Shown here in pieces: positions 24,400 to 32,641 of a DNA stretch of 36,929 bases. The stretch is taken from the NCBI GenBank assembly GCA_964485515.1, contig CAZALT010000012.1, positions 1 through 36,929 on the forward strand. The letters run 5' to 3'. The translations under genes were made by a program, and so were the position numbers. Each line of letters begins with the position of its first letter. Positions within the stretch are counted from its first letter, which is position 1. The notes beneath the pieces were generated by a model. It worked only from the letters and a program-made list of their open reading frames with translations, ran no database searches and had not been told where the DNA came from. This DNA comes from CAZALT01 sp964485515 (lineage in GTDB: Bacteria; Actinomycetota; Acidimicrobiia; Acidimicrobiales; Acidimicrobilacustridaceae).

Positions 24400-26601
24400 A
24401 TGATCCGACTGCCTGGCTCTCTCGTGAAGCCATCGAGCGCGCCCCTCGACCGCCCGTCGCACGTTCGACGGGCGGTCGGTGCCGCGCTCGCCTTCGCCGC
24501 CGTGGCGACGAGCGCCGCGTTCGCGTCGGTGGTGCCCGCCGTCGCGGCCGGGTCGGAGTCGGCGACCTCCACGCCCTGGACGGTCTCGGTGAGCGAGACG
24601 ACCGACCTCGTGGACGGGCAGCGCATCAAGGTCAACCTCAAGGCGCCGTCCGACGTGTCGATCTACGGCGTGCAGATCCAGGTCTGCCGGCTCGGTGTCG
24701 CCTACCAGCCCTCGAGCGGCTCGAGGCCGAACACGGACTTCAACGAGGGCAGTCCCAACTGCCCCAACCAGGCCATCTCCAGCTCGGGAGACAAGCGGGT
24801 GATCCCCACCGACCTCACCTCGGCCAAGGATCCGGAAGGCGCGACCTACGGGTACACCGTGGGATCGGGCCGCGTGGTGTGGGAGAACGGTGGGCAGAAC
24901 TACGACCTGTCCTGCGACGGCGGCCACCCCTGCGCCCTCGTGGTGCAGGTGCGCGGCACGGGACCCGGTCAACCGACGACCTGGATCCCCACGATCTTCG
25001 AGCTCTCGTACCGGAGCTCGGACCCGCTCGCTGGATGCGGGGGTGCGGCGGCCGGTGCCCTCAAGTCGCAGGGCTCCGAGCGCATCGAGGAGTCCTGGAT
25101 CCACTGGACCCGCTCTTCGTGCCAACGACCCGGTGCGACCGGTGCCCTGACCAGCGCGATCTTCCCGGGTGACGGTCGAGCTCTCACCGACTACGTCTCG
25201 GGCCGGGCCGACGTGACCTACACGTCGCTCGGGTTCACTGAGGGGACCGGCTTCATCGACGCCGGTGTGAGCGGAGGTGCGACCGAGCGGCCGTCGATCG
25301 CCACCCCGCTCGCCGTCAACGCCACGGTGATCGCCGTCGCGAACTGGTACCCGGGTCCGAGCGGCCGAAAGCTCCCCTACAGCGACATCAAGCTCACTGC
25401 CGACGAGGCCGCCGCGCTGATCGGTGGGGGGCCGTACGGGGTCGGGCCTCACCTCCAGGACATCTACGCCCGAAACCCGCAGTTGGCGGCGTCAGGGATG
25501 TTCGACACCAACTCCGCCATCCAGGTGACCGCACCCGCCGAGCGCGAGGGCACCACATGGTTGCTGACGCGTTACCTCAGCGATCTCGCGCCGGAAGGTT
25601 GGATGGTGCCGAACAACGCCGCGATCTTCGGCGACGACGCGGGCAAGCCGCGCGTCGTCAACTCGTCGTTCGGCACGGCCCGTCCGGCCTACACCCGCGC
25701 GCTGGAGCCCTACACGTCCCGGTCGGTGCTGCGGAGCCGCCTCTACAACTCGATCGGACCCGGTGGCCTCTGGGTGGTGACGGACTACGCCACCGCCAAG
25801 CAGCTCGACCTCCATCCGGTGGCGATCGAGAACGCCGACGGCGCCTTCGTCCAACCGACCGACGACACCCTGCGCGCCGCGACCGACACCATCGACCTTG
25901 CCGACCCGAACCCCTGGGTGCCCGGTACCGACCTCACCGCCTCGTCGGCCGCGGCGGCTGGCCGTGCTCCGACCGCAGGGGTCGATCCGTACCCGCTCAC
26001 GTTCGTCGAGTACGCCCTCGCACCCGCAGAGCCGCTCCGCAACGACGATTGCACGCCGCGTACGGCCTCGCAGGAGATCCTCACGTCGTGGCTCCGGTAC
26101 GTGACCGGCGAGGCCCAGGCGGAGCTGGCCGATGGCCTCATCGCTTTGACGCCCGCGTTGGCCGAGCAGGCCGCGGAGCGCATCGCGGCCGTCGGAGCGT
26201 CCGAGACGACGGGTCCCTGCGCCGGGTGGACCCCCGAATCCGAGCTGGTCCCGACGCCGCCGGTCGACGACGGGAGCCGCCCCGACCCGGTGTCGTCTCT
26301 GGGCGCCGCGTTCGGCGGGGCGGGTGCCGTGCCCGCGCTGCTGGCCGGTGTCGGTCCGGGAGCTGGGGCAGCTGCGGCCGCGACCGCGCTGCCGGGCGAC
26401 CTGGCACTCGCCGGGCTTCCTACCGATGTCGTGCAGGCCTCGGCCGGGGGACCACGCCCGGGCTACGGCGGCGCCGAGGCCGCGAGCATCGTGCTCACGG
26501 TTGGGTCGTTCCTCGCCATCGCCACCACGAGCGCGATCGCGGCCTACCGAACCTCTGGACGTCGTCGGGCGGGCAGGTCGAAGCCAGGAGTGTCGCCATG
26601 A
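24400..26601 (+). CDS. Membrane-anchored fusion of neocarzinostatin-like and PstS-like domains
   Basis: A 733-residue protein. The signal peptide (VRRAVGAALAFAAVATSAAF, cleavage near AVA-AGS) is followed by a neocarzinostatin-like domain (about 50-205). That domain has TTDLVDGQRIKVNL, VSIYGVQIQVC and LSCDGGHPCALVVQV. A PstS-like domain (about 210-620) follows, with SSCQRPGATGALTSAIFPG, DVTYTSLGFTEG and LPYSDIKLTADEAAALIGG. A Gly/Ala/Pro linker leads to a C-terminal membrane helix (ASIVLTVGSFLAIATTSAIA) and a basic tail. The layout parallels the PstS at 17968. No LPxTG-type sorting signal precedes the helix. The stop overlaps the ATG of the sortase-like gene by four bases, so the two proteins are probably made together. 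Confidence 0.82.
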   Translation: MIRLPGSLVKPSSAPLDRPSHVRRAVGAALAFAAVATSAAFASVVPAVAAGSESATSTPWTVSVSETTDLVDGQRIKVNLKAPSDVSIYGVQIQVCRLGVAYQPSSGSRPNTDFNEGSPNCPNQAISSSGDKRVIPTDLTSAKDPEGATYGYTVGSGRVVWENGGQNYDLSCDGGHPCALVVQVRGTGPGQPTTWIPTIFELSYRSSDPLAGCGGAAAGALKSQGSERIEESWIHWTRSSCQRPGATGALTSAIFPGDGRALTDYVSGRADVTYTSLGFTEGTGFIDAGVSGGATERPSIATPLAVNATVIAVANWYPGPSGRKLPYSDIKLTADEAAALIGGGPYGVGPHLQDIYARNPQLAASGMFDTNSAIQVTAPAEREGTTWLLTRYLSDLAPEGWMVPNNAAIFGDDAGKPRVVNSSFGTARPAYTRALEPYTSRSVLRSRLYNSIGPGGLWVVTDYATAKQLDLHPVAIENADGAFVQPTDDTLRAATDTIDLADPNPWVPGTDLTASSAAAAGRAPTAGVDPYPLTFVEYALAPAEPLRNDDCTPRTASQEILTSWLRYVTGEAQAELADGLIALTPALAEQAAERIAAVGASETTGPCAGWTPESELVPTPPVDDGSRPDPVSSLGAAFGGAGAVPALLAGVGPGAGAAAAATALPGDLALAGLPTDVVQASAGGPRPGYGGAEAASIVLTVGSFLAIATTSAIAAYRTSGRRRAGRSKPGVSP

Positions 26602-27638
26602 GCATCGTCGATGCCACCCGTCCCGACCTCGCCGCGGATCGACCTCGGGTTGAACCGCGCCCGGTGAGCATCCGGGACGACGGGCCCGGCGAGGGTGGTT
26701 CCCCGCTCGAGGGGCGCAGCGTGGTCAAGCTCGCTCTGGGGTGGCTCCTCGTCGCCTTGATCAGCACCGTGGCCGTCACCTACGGCCTCGGTGGCTACCT
26801 CGCCGATCGCGACCAGCGCCTGCTGCTCAGCGACTTCCGCGCCGAGCTCGATCAGGTGGCGAACGAGGCGTCCGGGCTCGCCGGGATCAGCGAGGTGCTC
26901 GTCGCTCCGGAGCGGGGCGACGCGGTGGCGATCGTCGAGATCCCCCAGCTGCAGGTCCAGCAGGTGGTGATCGAAGGCGTGCATCCCGAACAGACCCAGC
27001 AGGGCCCGGGTCACGTGCCGGGCACCGCAGGTCTCGGACAGCCGGGCAACGCCGCGGTCGTGGGACGTCACGCCATGTACGGCCGGCCGTTCGAGAACCT
27101 CGACGGTCTCGCGAAGGGCGACAAGATCGTCGCCACCACTCGACAGGGCCAGTCGGTGTACGTCGTCGAGCAGGTGCGGGAGCAGACCATCATCGACGAT
27201 CCGGTCGGCCCGGCCCGGTCGGGTCCCGTCGCCGAGGAGCTCACGCCCGATCAGATCGCGTCGGCCGACTCGATCAACACCGGCGACCTCTACGGCCCGA
27301 GCGAGGACGATCAGCTCACGCTCGTGACCTCCGATGCCGACAACCCGTTCAACTCGTCCCAGGCGACGATCGTGATCGCCCGCCTGGACGGCTCGCCGTT
27401 CGAGCCCACGCCGCAGAACGGGCGGACCCAGAGCGAGACGGGCACCACGGCCAACCTGGCGTCGTGGCCCGCTCTGGTGCTCGCCGTCCTCGCCTACCTG
27501 CTCACGGTCTTCGCTGCTGCCGCGCTGCACCGTCGGGCTCGCGCCCGGGTGGTCTACTTCGTGACGGCGCCGCCGTTCATCGTGTTCACGGTCGTGGTGG
27601 CTCAGACCGCCAGCCAGCTCTTGCCGGCCTGGACCTGA
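26598..27638 (+). CDS. Sortase-like membrane protein with Ser at the catalytic Cys position
   Basis: A 346-residue protein with one N-terminal helix (VVKLALGWLLVALISTVAVTY) and two C-terminal helices (about 295-315 and 322-342). Between them is a sortase-fold domain. GHVPGTAGLGQPGNAAVVGRH ends in the expected catalytic His158, followed by MYGRPFENLDGLAKGDKI. The catalytic motif TLxTC reads LTLVTSDAD here: codon TCC at 27330-27332 gives Ser245. The Arg expected a few residues later is also missing (NSSQATIVIARL). Sortases cut a sorting signal and join the protein to the wall; this copy is probably inactive or has another chemistry. AGGAG lies seven bases before the ATG, which overlaps the previous gene's stop. 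Confidence 0.83.
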   Translation: MSIVDATRPDLAADRPRVEPRPVSIRDDGPGEGGSPLEGRSVVKLALGWLLVALISTVAVTYGLGGYLADRDQRLLLSDFRAELDQVANEASGLAGISEVLVAPERGDAVAIVEIPQLQVQQVVIEGVHPEQTQQGPGHVPGTAGLGQPGNAAVVGRHAMYGRPFENLDGLAKGDKIVATTRQGQSVYVVEQVREQTIIDDPVGPARSGPVAEELTPDQIASADSINTGDLYGPSEDDQLTLVTSDADNPFNSSQATIVIARLDGSPFEPTPQNGRTQSETGTTANLASWPALVLAVLAYLLTVFAAAALHRRARARVVYFVTAPPFIVFTVVVAQTASQLLPAWT

Positions 27639-27716
27639 TTTGGCCTGGATCCGTTTGGGTCGAGCCGTGGAGCGACGCCACGTGCGACCGAAGTGGAGCT
27701 GCCCGAGCGCGAGGCG

Positions 27717-28469
27717 TCAGGACTCGGTGATGGTGACCGACTCGACGATGGTCGGCTCGGTCGGCGTGCCGCCCCCGTTCCCGGTGGCCTCGATGACGGC
27801 GATGGTCGTGTCGAACCCGTCGGTGACGGTGCCGAACACGGTGAACTTGGGCGCGATTGGCTCGGTTGCGGTGAGGACGAAGAACGCCCCGCTGTCGGTG
27901 TTCGGGCCGTCGTTGTCCATGAGGACCGCACCGGGGACGTAGACGTTGCGGTCGTCGGGCAGCTCCTCGTCGATCCGGTAGCCGGGGTCCTCGCTGTCGG
28001 GCGGCGCCAGCTTGCCCGTGGCCACCATCGTGCCGGGGACGACCCGGTAGAAGTCGAGACCGTCGTAGAAGTGGTAGCGGGCGAGGAACACGAAGTTGTT
28101 CACCGCCGACGGCGCGAGCGTGGCGTCGAGGTCGATGGTGAACGACCCGCGGTCGGTCTGGACGACGGCGGAGTACTGCACCGTCGGATCGATGCAGGTC
28201 GGCGGCGGTGATGCGAACTCGGTGGCGCGCGGGCTGGAGCCGTCGACCGCGGGACAGACAGGAGTGGCACCTGCTGAGGTGGTGACGGTCACGCCCGGTC
28301 CCCCCGCGGCTGCCGTCGAGGTGGTGGCCGATCCCGATCCCGATTCCGATGATCCACAGGCGGCCAGCAGCGCGCTCACGCTCAGCAGTGCGGCCAGGCC
28401 GGGAACGATCCGCTGGTTCAGGCCGCGTGGTACGTGGCGCCGATCCGCCGTTTCCGATCGATGTTGCAT
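27717..28469 (-). CDS. Cyclophilin-type peptidyl-prolyl isomerase lipoprotein
   Basis: A 250-residue exported lipoprotein. A signal peptide ends in the lipobox LLAAC, followed by a Ser/Gly/Thr spacer. The cyclophilin domain (about 95-250) shows FTIDLDATLAPSAVNNFVFL, GLDFYRVVPGTMV (with the catalytic Arg), SGAFFVLTATEP and KFTVFGTVTDG. The usual Gln-Gly-Gly-Asp after the FYR motif is changed to ATG, so catalysis may be reduced. Cyclophilins help fold exported proteins outside the membrane. The ATG at 28469 lacks a ribosome-binding site. TATCTT about 12 bases before it could be a -10 element for a leaderless transcript. Confidence 0.88.
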   Translation of the reverse strand: MQHRSETADRRHVPRGLNQRIVPGLAALLSVSALLAACGSSESGSGSATTSTAAAGGPGVTVTTSAGATPVCPAVDGSSPRATEFASPPPTCIDPTVQYSAVVQTDRGSFTIDLDATLAPSAVNNFVFLARYHFYDGLDFYRVVPGTMVATGKLAPPDSEDPGYRIDEELPDDRNVYVPGAVLMDNDGPNTDSGAFFVLTATEPIAPKFTVFGTVTDGFDTTIAVIEATGNGGGTPTEPTIVESVTITES

Positions 28470-28612
28470 GAAAGGAAGATACCGCTTCGTCTCAGGGTTC
28501 TGGCATCGGCCTGGACGGTCGCGGGCTGACGAGGCCGGCGGGGTTGGCGACAGTCGCTTCGCCGATGATCTGCAGCAAGCCATCGGCTGGGCCAGCCGAC
28601 GGACCCGTCCTG

Positions 28613-29062
28613 TCAGTCGGAGCGACGGGGATCGCCGGAGCGTCGCGCACCGCCCGTCTTCTTGCCGCTCGCGGTGCCACCGGTGCGCCGCGATGGGGCG
28701 GGCGGTGTCGGAGCGGCATCGGGGTCCCCGTCGTCGGTCGTCCCGGCGTTGCGGCCGCGACCCGGCGTCTCGGTGCCGTTCAAGAGGGGAACGAAGCGCT
28801 GCATGGAGAACAGGAAGCAGAGCACGCCGAAGACCGCGAACACGATCCGACCGAAGAGACCGGTTGATCCGAGCACGAGCGAGATGCAGAAGACCGTGAG
28901 CAGCGTGTACAGCGCGGCCCCACCGATGAGCTGACGACGGGTGGTGTCGGGTCCGACCGTGGTGAACCGGTTGTAGGCCGAGCGCTGTGCAGGTGGCACT
29001 TCGCCCTTGAGGGGATCGAGCCCCAGGAAGTTCCGTGTTCGCGTCCTGAAGCCGTCGGCCAT
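28613..29062 (-). CDS. Small membrane protein of unknown function
   Basis: A 149-residue protein with two adjacent hydrophobic helices (about residues 44-66, GGAALYTLLTVFCISLVLG, and 69-90, RIVFAVFGVLCFLFSM). The N-terminal part is basic and polar (MADGFRTRTRNFLGLDPLKG). A Pro/Gly/Arg/Lys-rich C-terminal tail of about 50 residues should be cytoplasmic. I do not recognise the family. It is separated from the cyclophilin gene by 143 bp and is divergent from the thioesterase gene. Confidence 0.6.
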   Translation of the reverse strand: MADGFRTRTRNFLGLDPLKGEVPPAQRSAYNRFTTVGPDTTRRQLIGGAALYTLLTVFCISLVLGSTGLFGRIVFAVFGVLCFLFSMQRFVPLLNGTETPGRGRNAGTTDDGDPDAAPTPPAPSRRTGGTASGKKTGGARRSGDPRRSD

Positions 29063-29285
29063 CGCGCAGACGGTAGCGATGCCGCGGTGTCGGTGTCACA
29101 CGCGCGGAACGGGCCAGCCCTCGGGGTCTGGCGCGTTCCGATGCCGCGGGGATCAGAACCACCGTGGGCTCTCGGATCCGTCCGCCGGTGTCGTGCGCGG
29201 TGAACGCCCTCTCGGGAGCGAGGGCCGTCGACGGTCGCGGTTCACGAGCTTCGGTTGGCAACCGCTGCGCTGGTACCTTCCGCCG

Positions 29286-30116
29286 ATGACCGACATCGGA
29301 CCCAACCCGAGTCTCGACGAGATCGTCGCCGAGTACATCCCGGCCCGACTCGGCACGACGCTCGACCTGTCCGGCCCGGGGCTGGTCGTGAGCCAATGGG
29401 CCAACCCGGCCACGACCATCCACGGGGCGATGCGGGCCGCGGCGGTCGTGTTCCTCGTGGACGCCGCAGCAGGGATCGCCCTCGACCGCGATCCGGAGAT
29501 GTGGACCTTCACCTCCAACCTGTCGGTCCGCATGCCCGCCATAGCGGCCCCGACGCAGCTGCTCGCCCGCTCGATCACGCTTCGAGAGGGTGCACGTTCG
29601 TCGACGGTTTCGATCCCGATCACGTTGCCATCCGGTGAGCAGGTCGGATTGGGCTTGGCCTCGTTCGCCCGCGTGCCGCGACGTCCCGACGATCCGCCCA
29701 AGTTCGCGTTGAACCTCGAGGAGCTCGCCGAGTCGTGGGCCGACGTCGCGCCGCTCGATCGACCGTTGGCCGAGGCCGCCGGCATCGAGGTGATCGACGC
29801 CGCGGCGGGCACCGTCGAGGTCGCACTGGAGCCGAAGCTGCTCAACCCGGCGGGTGCGCTCCAGGGTGCGATGGTCGGCCTGGTCGCCGAGGTCGCCGCA
29901 GAGGAGATGGTCGCCGCCGCGGTCGGACGGCCGCAGGTCGTCACCGACCTCGACATCCGGTACCTCACCCAGGCGCGTCAGGGACCGATCCGCACGCGGT
30001 CGGTGTTCGTGGGTCCCCCGTGCGACGCATCGGTCGTCGTGGAGCTGGTCGACACCTCGCTCGACAAGGTCGTCACCGTCGTCACCCTCCGCACCCACGA
30101 CGCCCCCGAGAGCTGA
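29286..30116 (+). CDS. Double-hotdog acyl-CoA thioesterase family protein
   Basis: A 276-residue protein from the ATG at 29286 (MTDIGPNPSLDEIV). It contains two hotdog-fold halves. The first is WANPATTIHGAMRAAAVVFLVDAAAGI (in parts) with FTSNLSVRMPAIA. The second is LLNPAGALQGAMVGLVAEVAA with VTDLDIRYLTQARQGPIRT. The 'NP.G..hGg....l.D.a' element of each half matches the PaaI/4HBT-type acyl-CoA thioesterases, which hydrolyse acyl-CoA thioesters. The usual His is replaced by Gln in the second half (ALQGAM) and retained in the first (IHGAM). It lies convergent to the enoyl-CoA hydratase gene with a short tandem-repeat gap between, a neighbour consistent with fatty-acid metabolism. Confidence 0.82.
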   Translation: MTDIGPNPSLDEIVAEYIPARLGTTLDLSGPGLVVSQWANPATTIHGAMRAAAVVFLVDAAAGIALDRDPEMWTFTSNLSVRMPAIAAPTQLLARSITLREGARSSTVSIPITLPSGEQVGLGLASFARVPRRPDDPPKFALNLEELAESWADVAPLDRPLAEAAGIEVIDAAAGTVEVALEPKLLNPAGALQGAMVGLVAEVAAEEMVAAAVGRPQVVTDLDIRYLTQARQGPIRTRSVFVGPPCDASVVVELVDTSLDKVVTVVTLRTHDAPES

Positions 30117-30145
30117 TCGCAGGCGACCCGCGACCGGTCGAGCCT

Positions 30146-30208
30146 GGTCAGATCCGGGTCGGATCCGGTCAGATCCGGTCAGATCCGGTCAGATCCGGGT
30201 CGGATCAG
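30146..30208. repeat. Tandem 10-11 bp repeat between convergent genes
   Basis: GGTCAGATCC and the variant GGGTCGGATCC occur six times in a row. The array starts 30 bases after the thioesterase stop and reaches the stop codon of the enoyl-CoA hydratase gene on the other strand (30205-30207). It may serve as a shared terminator region or simply be slippage-prone DNA. Confidence 0.8.
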
Positions 30209-31038
30209 TCGGGTGCGTCGAAGATGTCTTTGCGGGGCTCGTCTCGGAAGACAGGATCGCGCTTCTGGTCGAAGGAGCGGATGGCCTCGCTGAGGTTGTC
30301 GGTGAACCCGGCCATGAGCTGGGTGCGGTCCTCGTACTCGATGGCGGCGTGCAGCGAACCGATCTCCTGCTCGACCCACAGCGACTGCTTGGTGGCTTCC
30401 AGGCCGTAGTGCGAGTAGCTCGACATGGTCGTGGCCGTGGCGAGCGCGTCGTCGAGCAGCTCGTCGTCGGGGAGCACCCGTGACACGAGGCCCATGCGGT
30501 GCGCCTCGACCGCGTCGACCCGACGCCCGGTGAGGAACAGGTCATTGCTGTTGGCGGCGCCGATGAGCCGGGGCAGGATCCAGCCCGCACCCATCTCCGC
30601 CGACGAGAGGCCGTTGTTGATCCCGGTGGCGTTGAAGACCGCGCCTTCGCCGGCGAACCGGAGGTCGCATCCGAGCGCCAGGCACATGCCGCCGCCGAAG
30701 GCCGCGCCGTTGATCGCGCCGATGACGGGTTGCGGGATGGCTCGCAGCCGGCGGGTGAGCTGCGAGTAGAAGCCCATCGACCGGGTGGCGATGCGGTGGA
30801 CCGACAGGTCGTCGATGTTCGGGATGATGCCGAAGTCCTTGAGGTCGAGACCCGAGCAGAACGCTCGACCGTTGCCGGTGAGGATCACGACGCGGCACAG
30901 GTTGTCGGCGCCGACGGTGGCGAGCACCTGGTCGAGCTCGACGGCGAGGTCGATCGACAAGGCGTTGAGCCGGTCCGGTCGGTTCAGGGCGACGATCGTC
31001 GTCGTCTCGTTCGGCTTGCTGACTTCGACGAGCGGCAT
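30205..31038 (-). CDS. Enoyl-CoA hydratase/isomerase family protein
   Basis: A 277-residue crotonase-fold protein acting on acyl-CoA esters, probably in fatty-acid β-oxidation. It shows VALNRPDRLNALSIDLAVEL, GRAFCSGLDLKDFG (oxyanion-hole loop) and AINGAAFGGGMCLALGCDLR. Next come the active-site region GLSSAEMGAGWILPRLIG (with one Glu) and LTGRRVDAVEAHRMGLVSRV. The second catalytic Glu of true hydratases is not clearly placed, so an isomerase or another reaction is possible. The ATG at 31038 begins MPLVEVSKPNETTT. The stop lies within the tandem repeat that separates it from the convergent thioesterase gene. Confidence 0.9.
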   Translation of the reverse strand: MPLVEVSKPNETTTIVALNRPDRLNALSIDLAVELDQVLATVGADNLCRVVILTGNGRAFCSGLDLKDFGIIPNIDDLSVHRIATRSMGFYSQLTRRLRAIPQPVIGAINGAAFGGGMCLALGCDLRFAGEGAVFNATGINNGLSSAEMGAGWILPRLIGAANSNDLFLTGRRVDAVEAHRMGLVSRVLPDDELLDDALATATTMSSYSHYGLEATKQSLWVEQEIGSLHAAIEYEDRTQLMAGFTDNLSEAIRSFDQKRDPVFRDEPRKDIFDAPD

Positions 31039-31204
31039 GGCGTCCTTCGGGTCTCCGGGGGCCCCGCGGCGACGAGCGGTGGCAGGCCGACCCTATTCGC
31101 ACGCTCGCCGGAGCGCTCCGGAGACTGCGTTCCCGCGCTGGTTCAGAGCGCCACGTCCCGATGCGAGGTGCGCGTGGATGGACCGCGGGGTCAGGCCAGC
31201 GGGG

Positions 31205-32032
31205 TCAGGCCAGCGAGATCAGGCCGAGGTGGTCGTCGAGAGGGAGATCGCCGTCGGTGAAGGCCCCGACCTCCATGGTGTTGAGCCGGACCTCGCCGCC
31301 GATCGACGACAGGAACGCGGTGTCGGCCGCATCGCGACCGGTGGCGACGCGCACGAGCGACTGACGGGGGGCGAGTCGGGTGGGATCGATGATCCACCAG
31401 CGTCCTTCGACGTGGGCCTCGACGACGGCGTGGAAGTCCATCGGGGAGAGCCCGGGCGCGTAGACAGCCACGAGGCGGGCGGGGACCTCGAGCGCGCGCA
31501 GCATGGTGATGCCGAGGTTGGCGAAGTCGCGGCACACGCCGCGCCCGTGGAAGAGCGAGTCGACAGCCGAGTCGAGCGGGCCGCTGGAACCATGCTCGTA
31601 GGTGAGGCGGCTGCTGACCCAGTCGCCGACCGCGATCAGCAGATCGGGGTTGGGCACGAGGTGGCCGAGCTCGTACGCCGCGAATCCGCTCAGCTCGTCG
31701 GAGGGGCAGTAGCGGCTCTGGCGCAGGTAGGTGAGCTGGTCGCTGTCGAGGTCAGGGGTAGGGGCCGGCTCGGCGATCGACGCGTGCGAGACGGTGGCCC
31801 GGAGGTCGACGGTCAGCGCGCCCGGCGGGCAGCGGAACACCTGGACGCGCCCGTTGCGCTCGCCCTGGAGGTCGCGAGCCTCGAGGGGCTTGCCGTCGAG
31901 GCTGATCTCGAGGGTCTCGGCGACGAGCTCGCCAGCGGTCGCGGCCGGAACGATCTGAAGGACGATCGTGGCGCGGTCGACGACGTCGAGCGTGAGGTGG
32001 CACTCGACGTGCGATCGGTGGTCGCTGCTCAT
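31205..32032 (-). CDS. Transglutaminase-like protein
   Basis: A 275-residue protein with a transglutaminase-like (papain-fold) domain in its C-terminal half. Cys is in GRGVCRDFANL (about residue 168), His in SPMDFHAVVEAH and Asp in WWIIDPTRLAP, giving a complete catalytic triad. The N-terminal half (about 1-110) is β-rich and fits the transglut_N-like region that precedes this domain in bacterial proteins. No signal peptide is seen, so it should act in the cytoplasm as a protease or amidase rather than a cross-linker. It is divergent from the AraC regulator, with a 149-bp gap, and sits 166 bp upstream of the enoyl-CoA hydratase gene on the same strand. Confidence 0.88.
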   Translation of the reverse strand: MSSDHRSHVECHLTLDVVDRATIVLQIVPAATAGELVAETLEISLDGKPLEARDLQGERNGRVQVFRCPPGALTVDLRATVSHASIAEPAPTPDLDSDQLTYLRQSRYCPSDELSGFAAYELGHLVPNPDLLIAVGDWVSSRLTYEHGSSGPLDSAVDSLFHGRGVCRDFANLGITMLRALEVPARLVAVYAPGLSPMDFHAVVEAHVEGRWWIIDPTRLAPRQSLVRVATGRDAADTAFLSSIGGEVRLNTMEVGAFTDGDLPLDDHLGLISLA

Positions 32033-32181
32033 GTCGTCGTCGTTCCCATCGCTGCAGGCTACGGCGAGGCGATGGGCTCCGATAGGGCCGCGAGCGTGAC
32101 CTTCGTCTGACCTGCTTCTGACTTCGGAGGGCCTTCGACCGGCGAGTGGACGACGTCGGCGGACCTCGTGAAGATGGTGCG

Positions 32182-32616
32182 ATGGCTCCCAGCAGTTCGG
32201 CGTCGGACGAGCGGCGGCTGCGTGATCTCGCCGTGCTGCGACGGGTGCGCGATCGCATGGACCGGGAGTACGACCAGCCCCTGGACGTCGACGCGCTCGC
32301 CCGCGGCGCCAACATGTCGTCCGGGCACCTGAGCCGGCAGTTCAAGGCGGCCTACGGCGAGTCGCCGTACAGCTACCTCATGACCCGGCGCATCGAGCGG
32401 GCCATGGCCTTGTTGCGACGGGGGGACCTGAGCGTCACCGATGTCTGCTTCACCGTGGGTTGCTCGTCGCTCGGTACGTTCAGCACGCGGTTCACCGAGC
32501 TCGTCGGCGTGTCGCCGAGCGTCTACCGGGAGCAGACCGCAGGCCAGCGCGCCGAGATGCCGTCGTGCGTCACGAAGAAGGTCACGCGACCGGTCAGGAA
32601 TCGAGAAGCACGATGA
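32182..32616 (+). CDS. AraC-type regulator consisting of the DNA-binding domain only
   Basis: A 144-residue protein from the ATG at 32182; a GTG at 32146 would add 12 residues. Nearly all of it is the AraC double helix-turn-helix. The first is LDVDALARGANMSSGHLSRQFKAAYGESP (in parts). The second is LSVTDVCFTVGCSSLGTFSTRFTELVGVSP, which matches the family's most conserved stretch. No sensor domain is present. It is followed 25 bp later by a VOC-family gene and then a UvrA paralogue. This gene order recurs in actinobacteria, and the regulator probably controls those two genes and itself. Confidence 0.88.
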   Translation: MAPSSSASDERRLRDLAVLRRVRDRMDREYDQPLDVDALARGANMSSGHLSRQFKAAYGESPYSYLMTRRIERAMALLRRGDLSVTDVCFTVGCSSLGTFSTRFTELVGVSPSVYREQTAGQRAEMPSCVTKKVTRPVRNREAR

Positions 32617-32641
32617 GAGAGCCATACGTACCGTGGCCGAC

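Noticed and set aside
24400..26601. Possible LPxTG sorting signal (GLPTD) in the PstS fusion
   Set aside because: The sequence is GLPTDVV, without the T-G pair, and lies too far before the membrane helix.
28470..30098. Very long minus-strand frame continuing upstream of the cyclophilin gene
   Set aside because: It crosses the thioesterase gene antisense and is Arg/Pro-rich with no domain; the lipoprotein signal at 28469 fits a true start.
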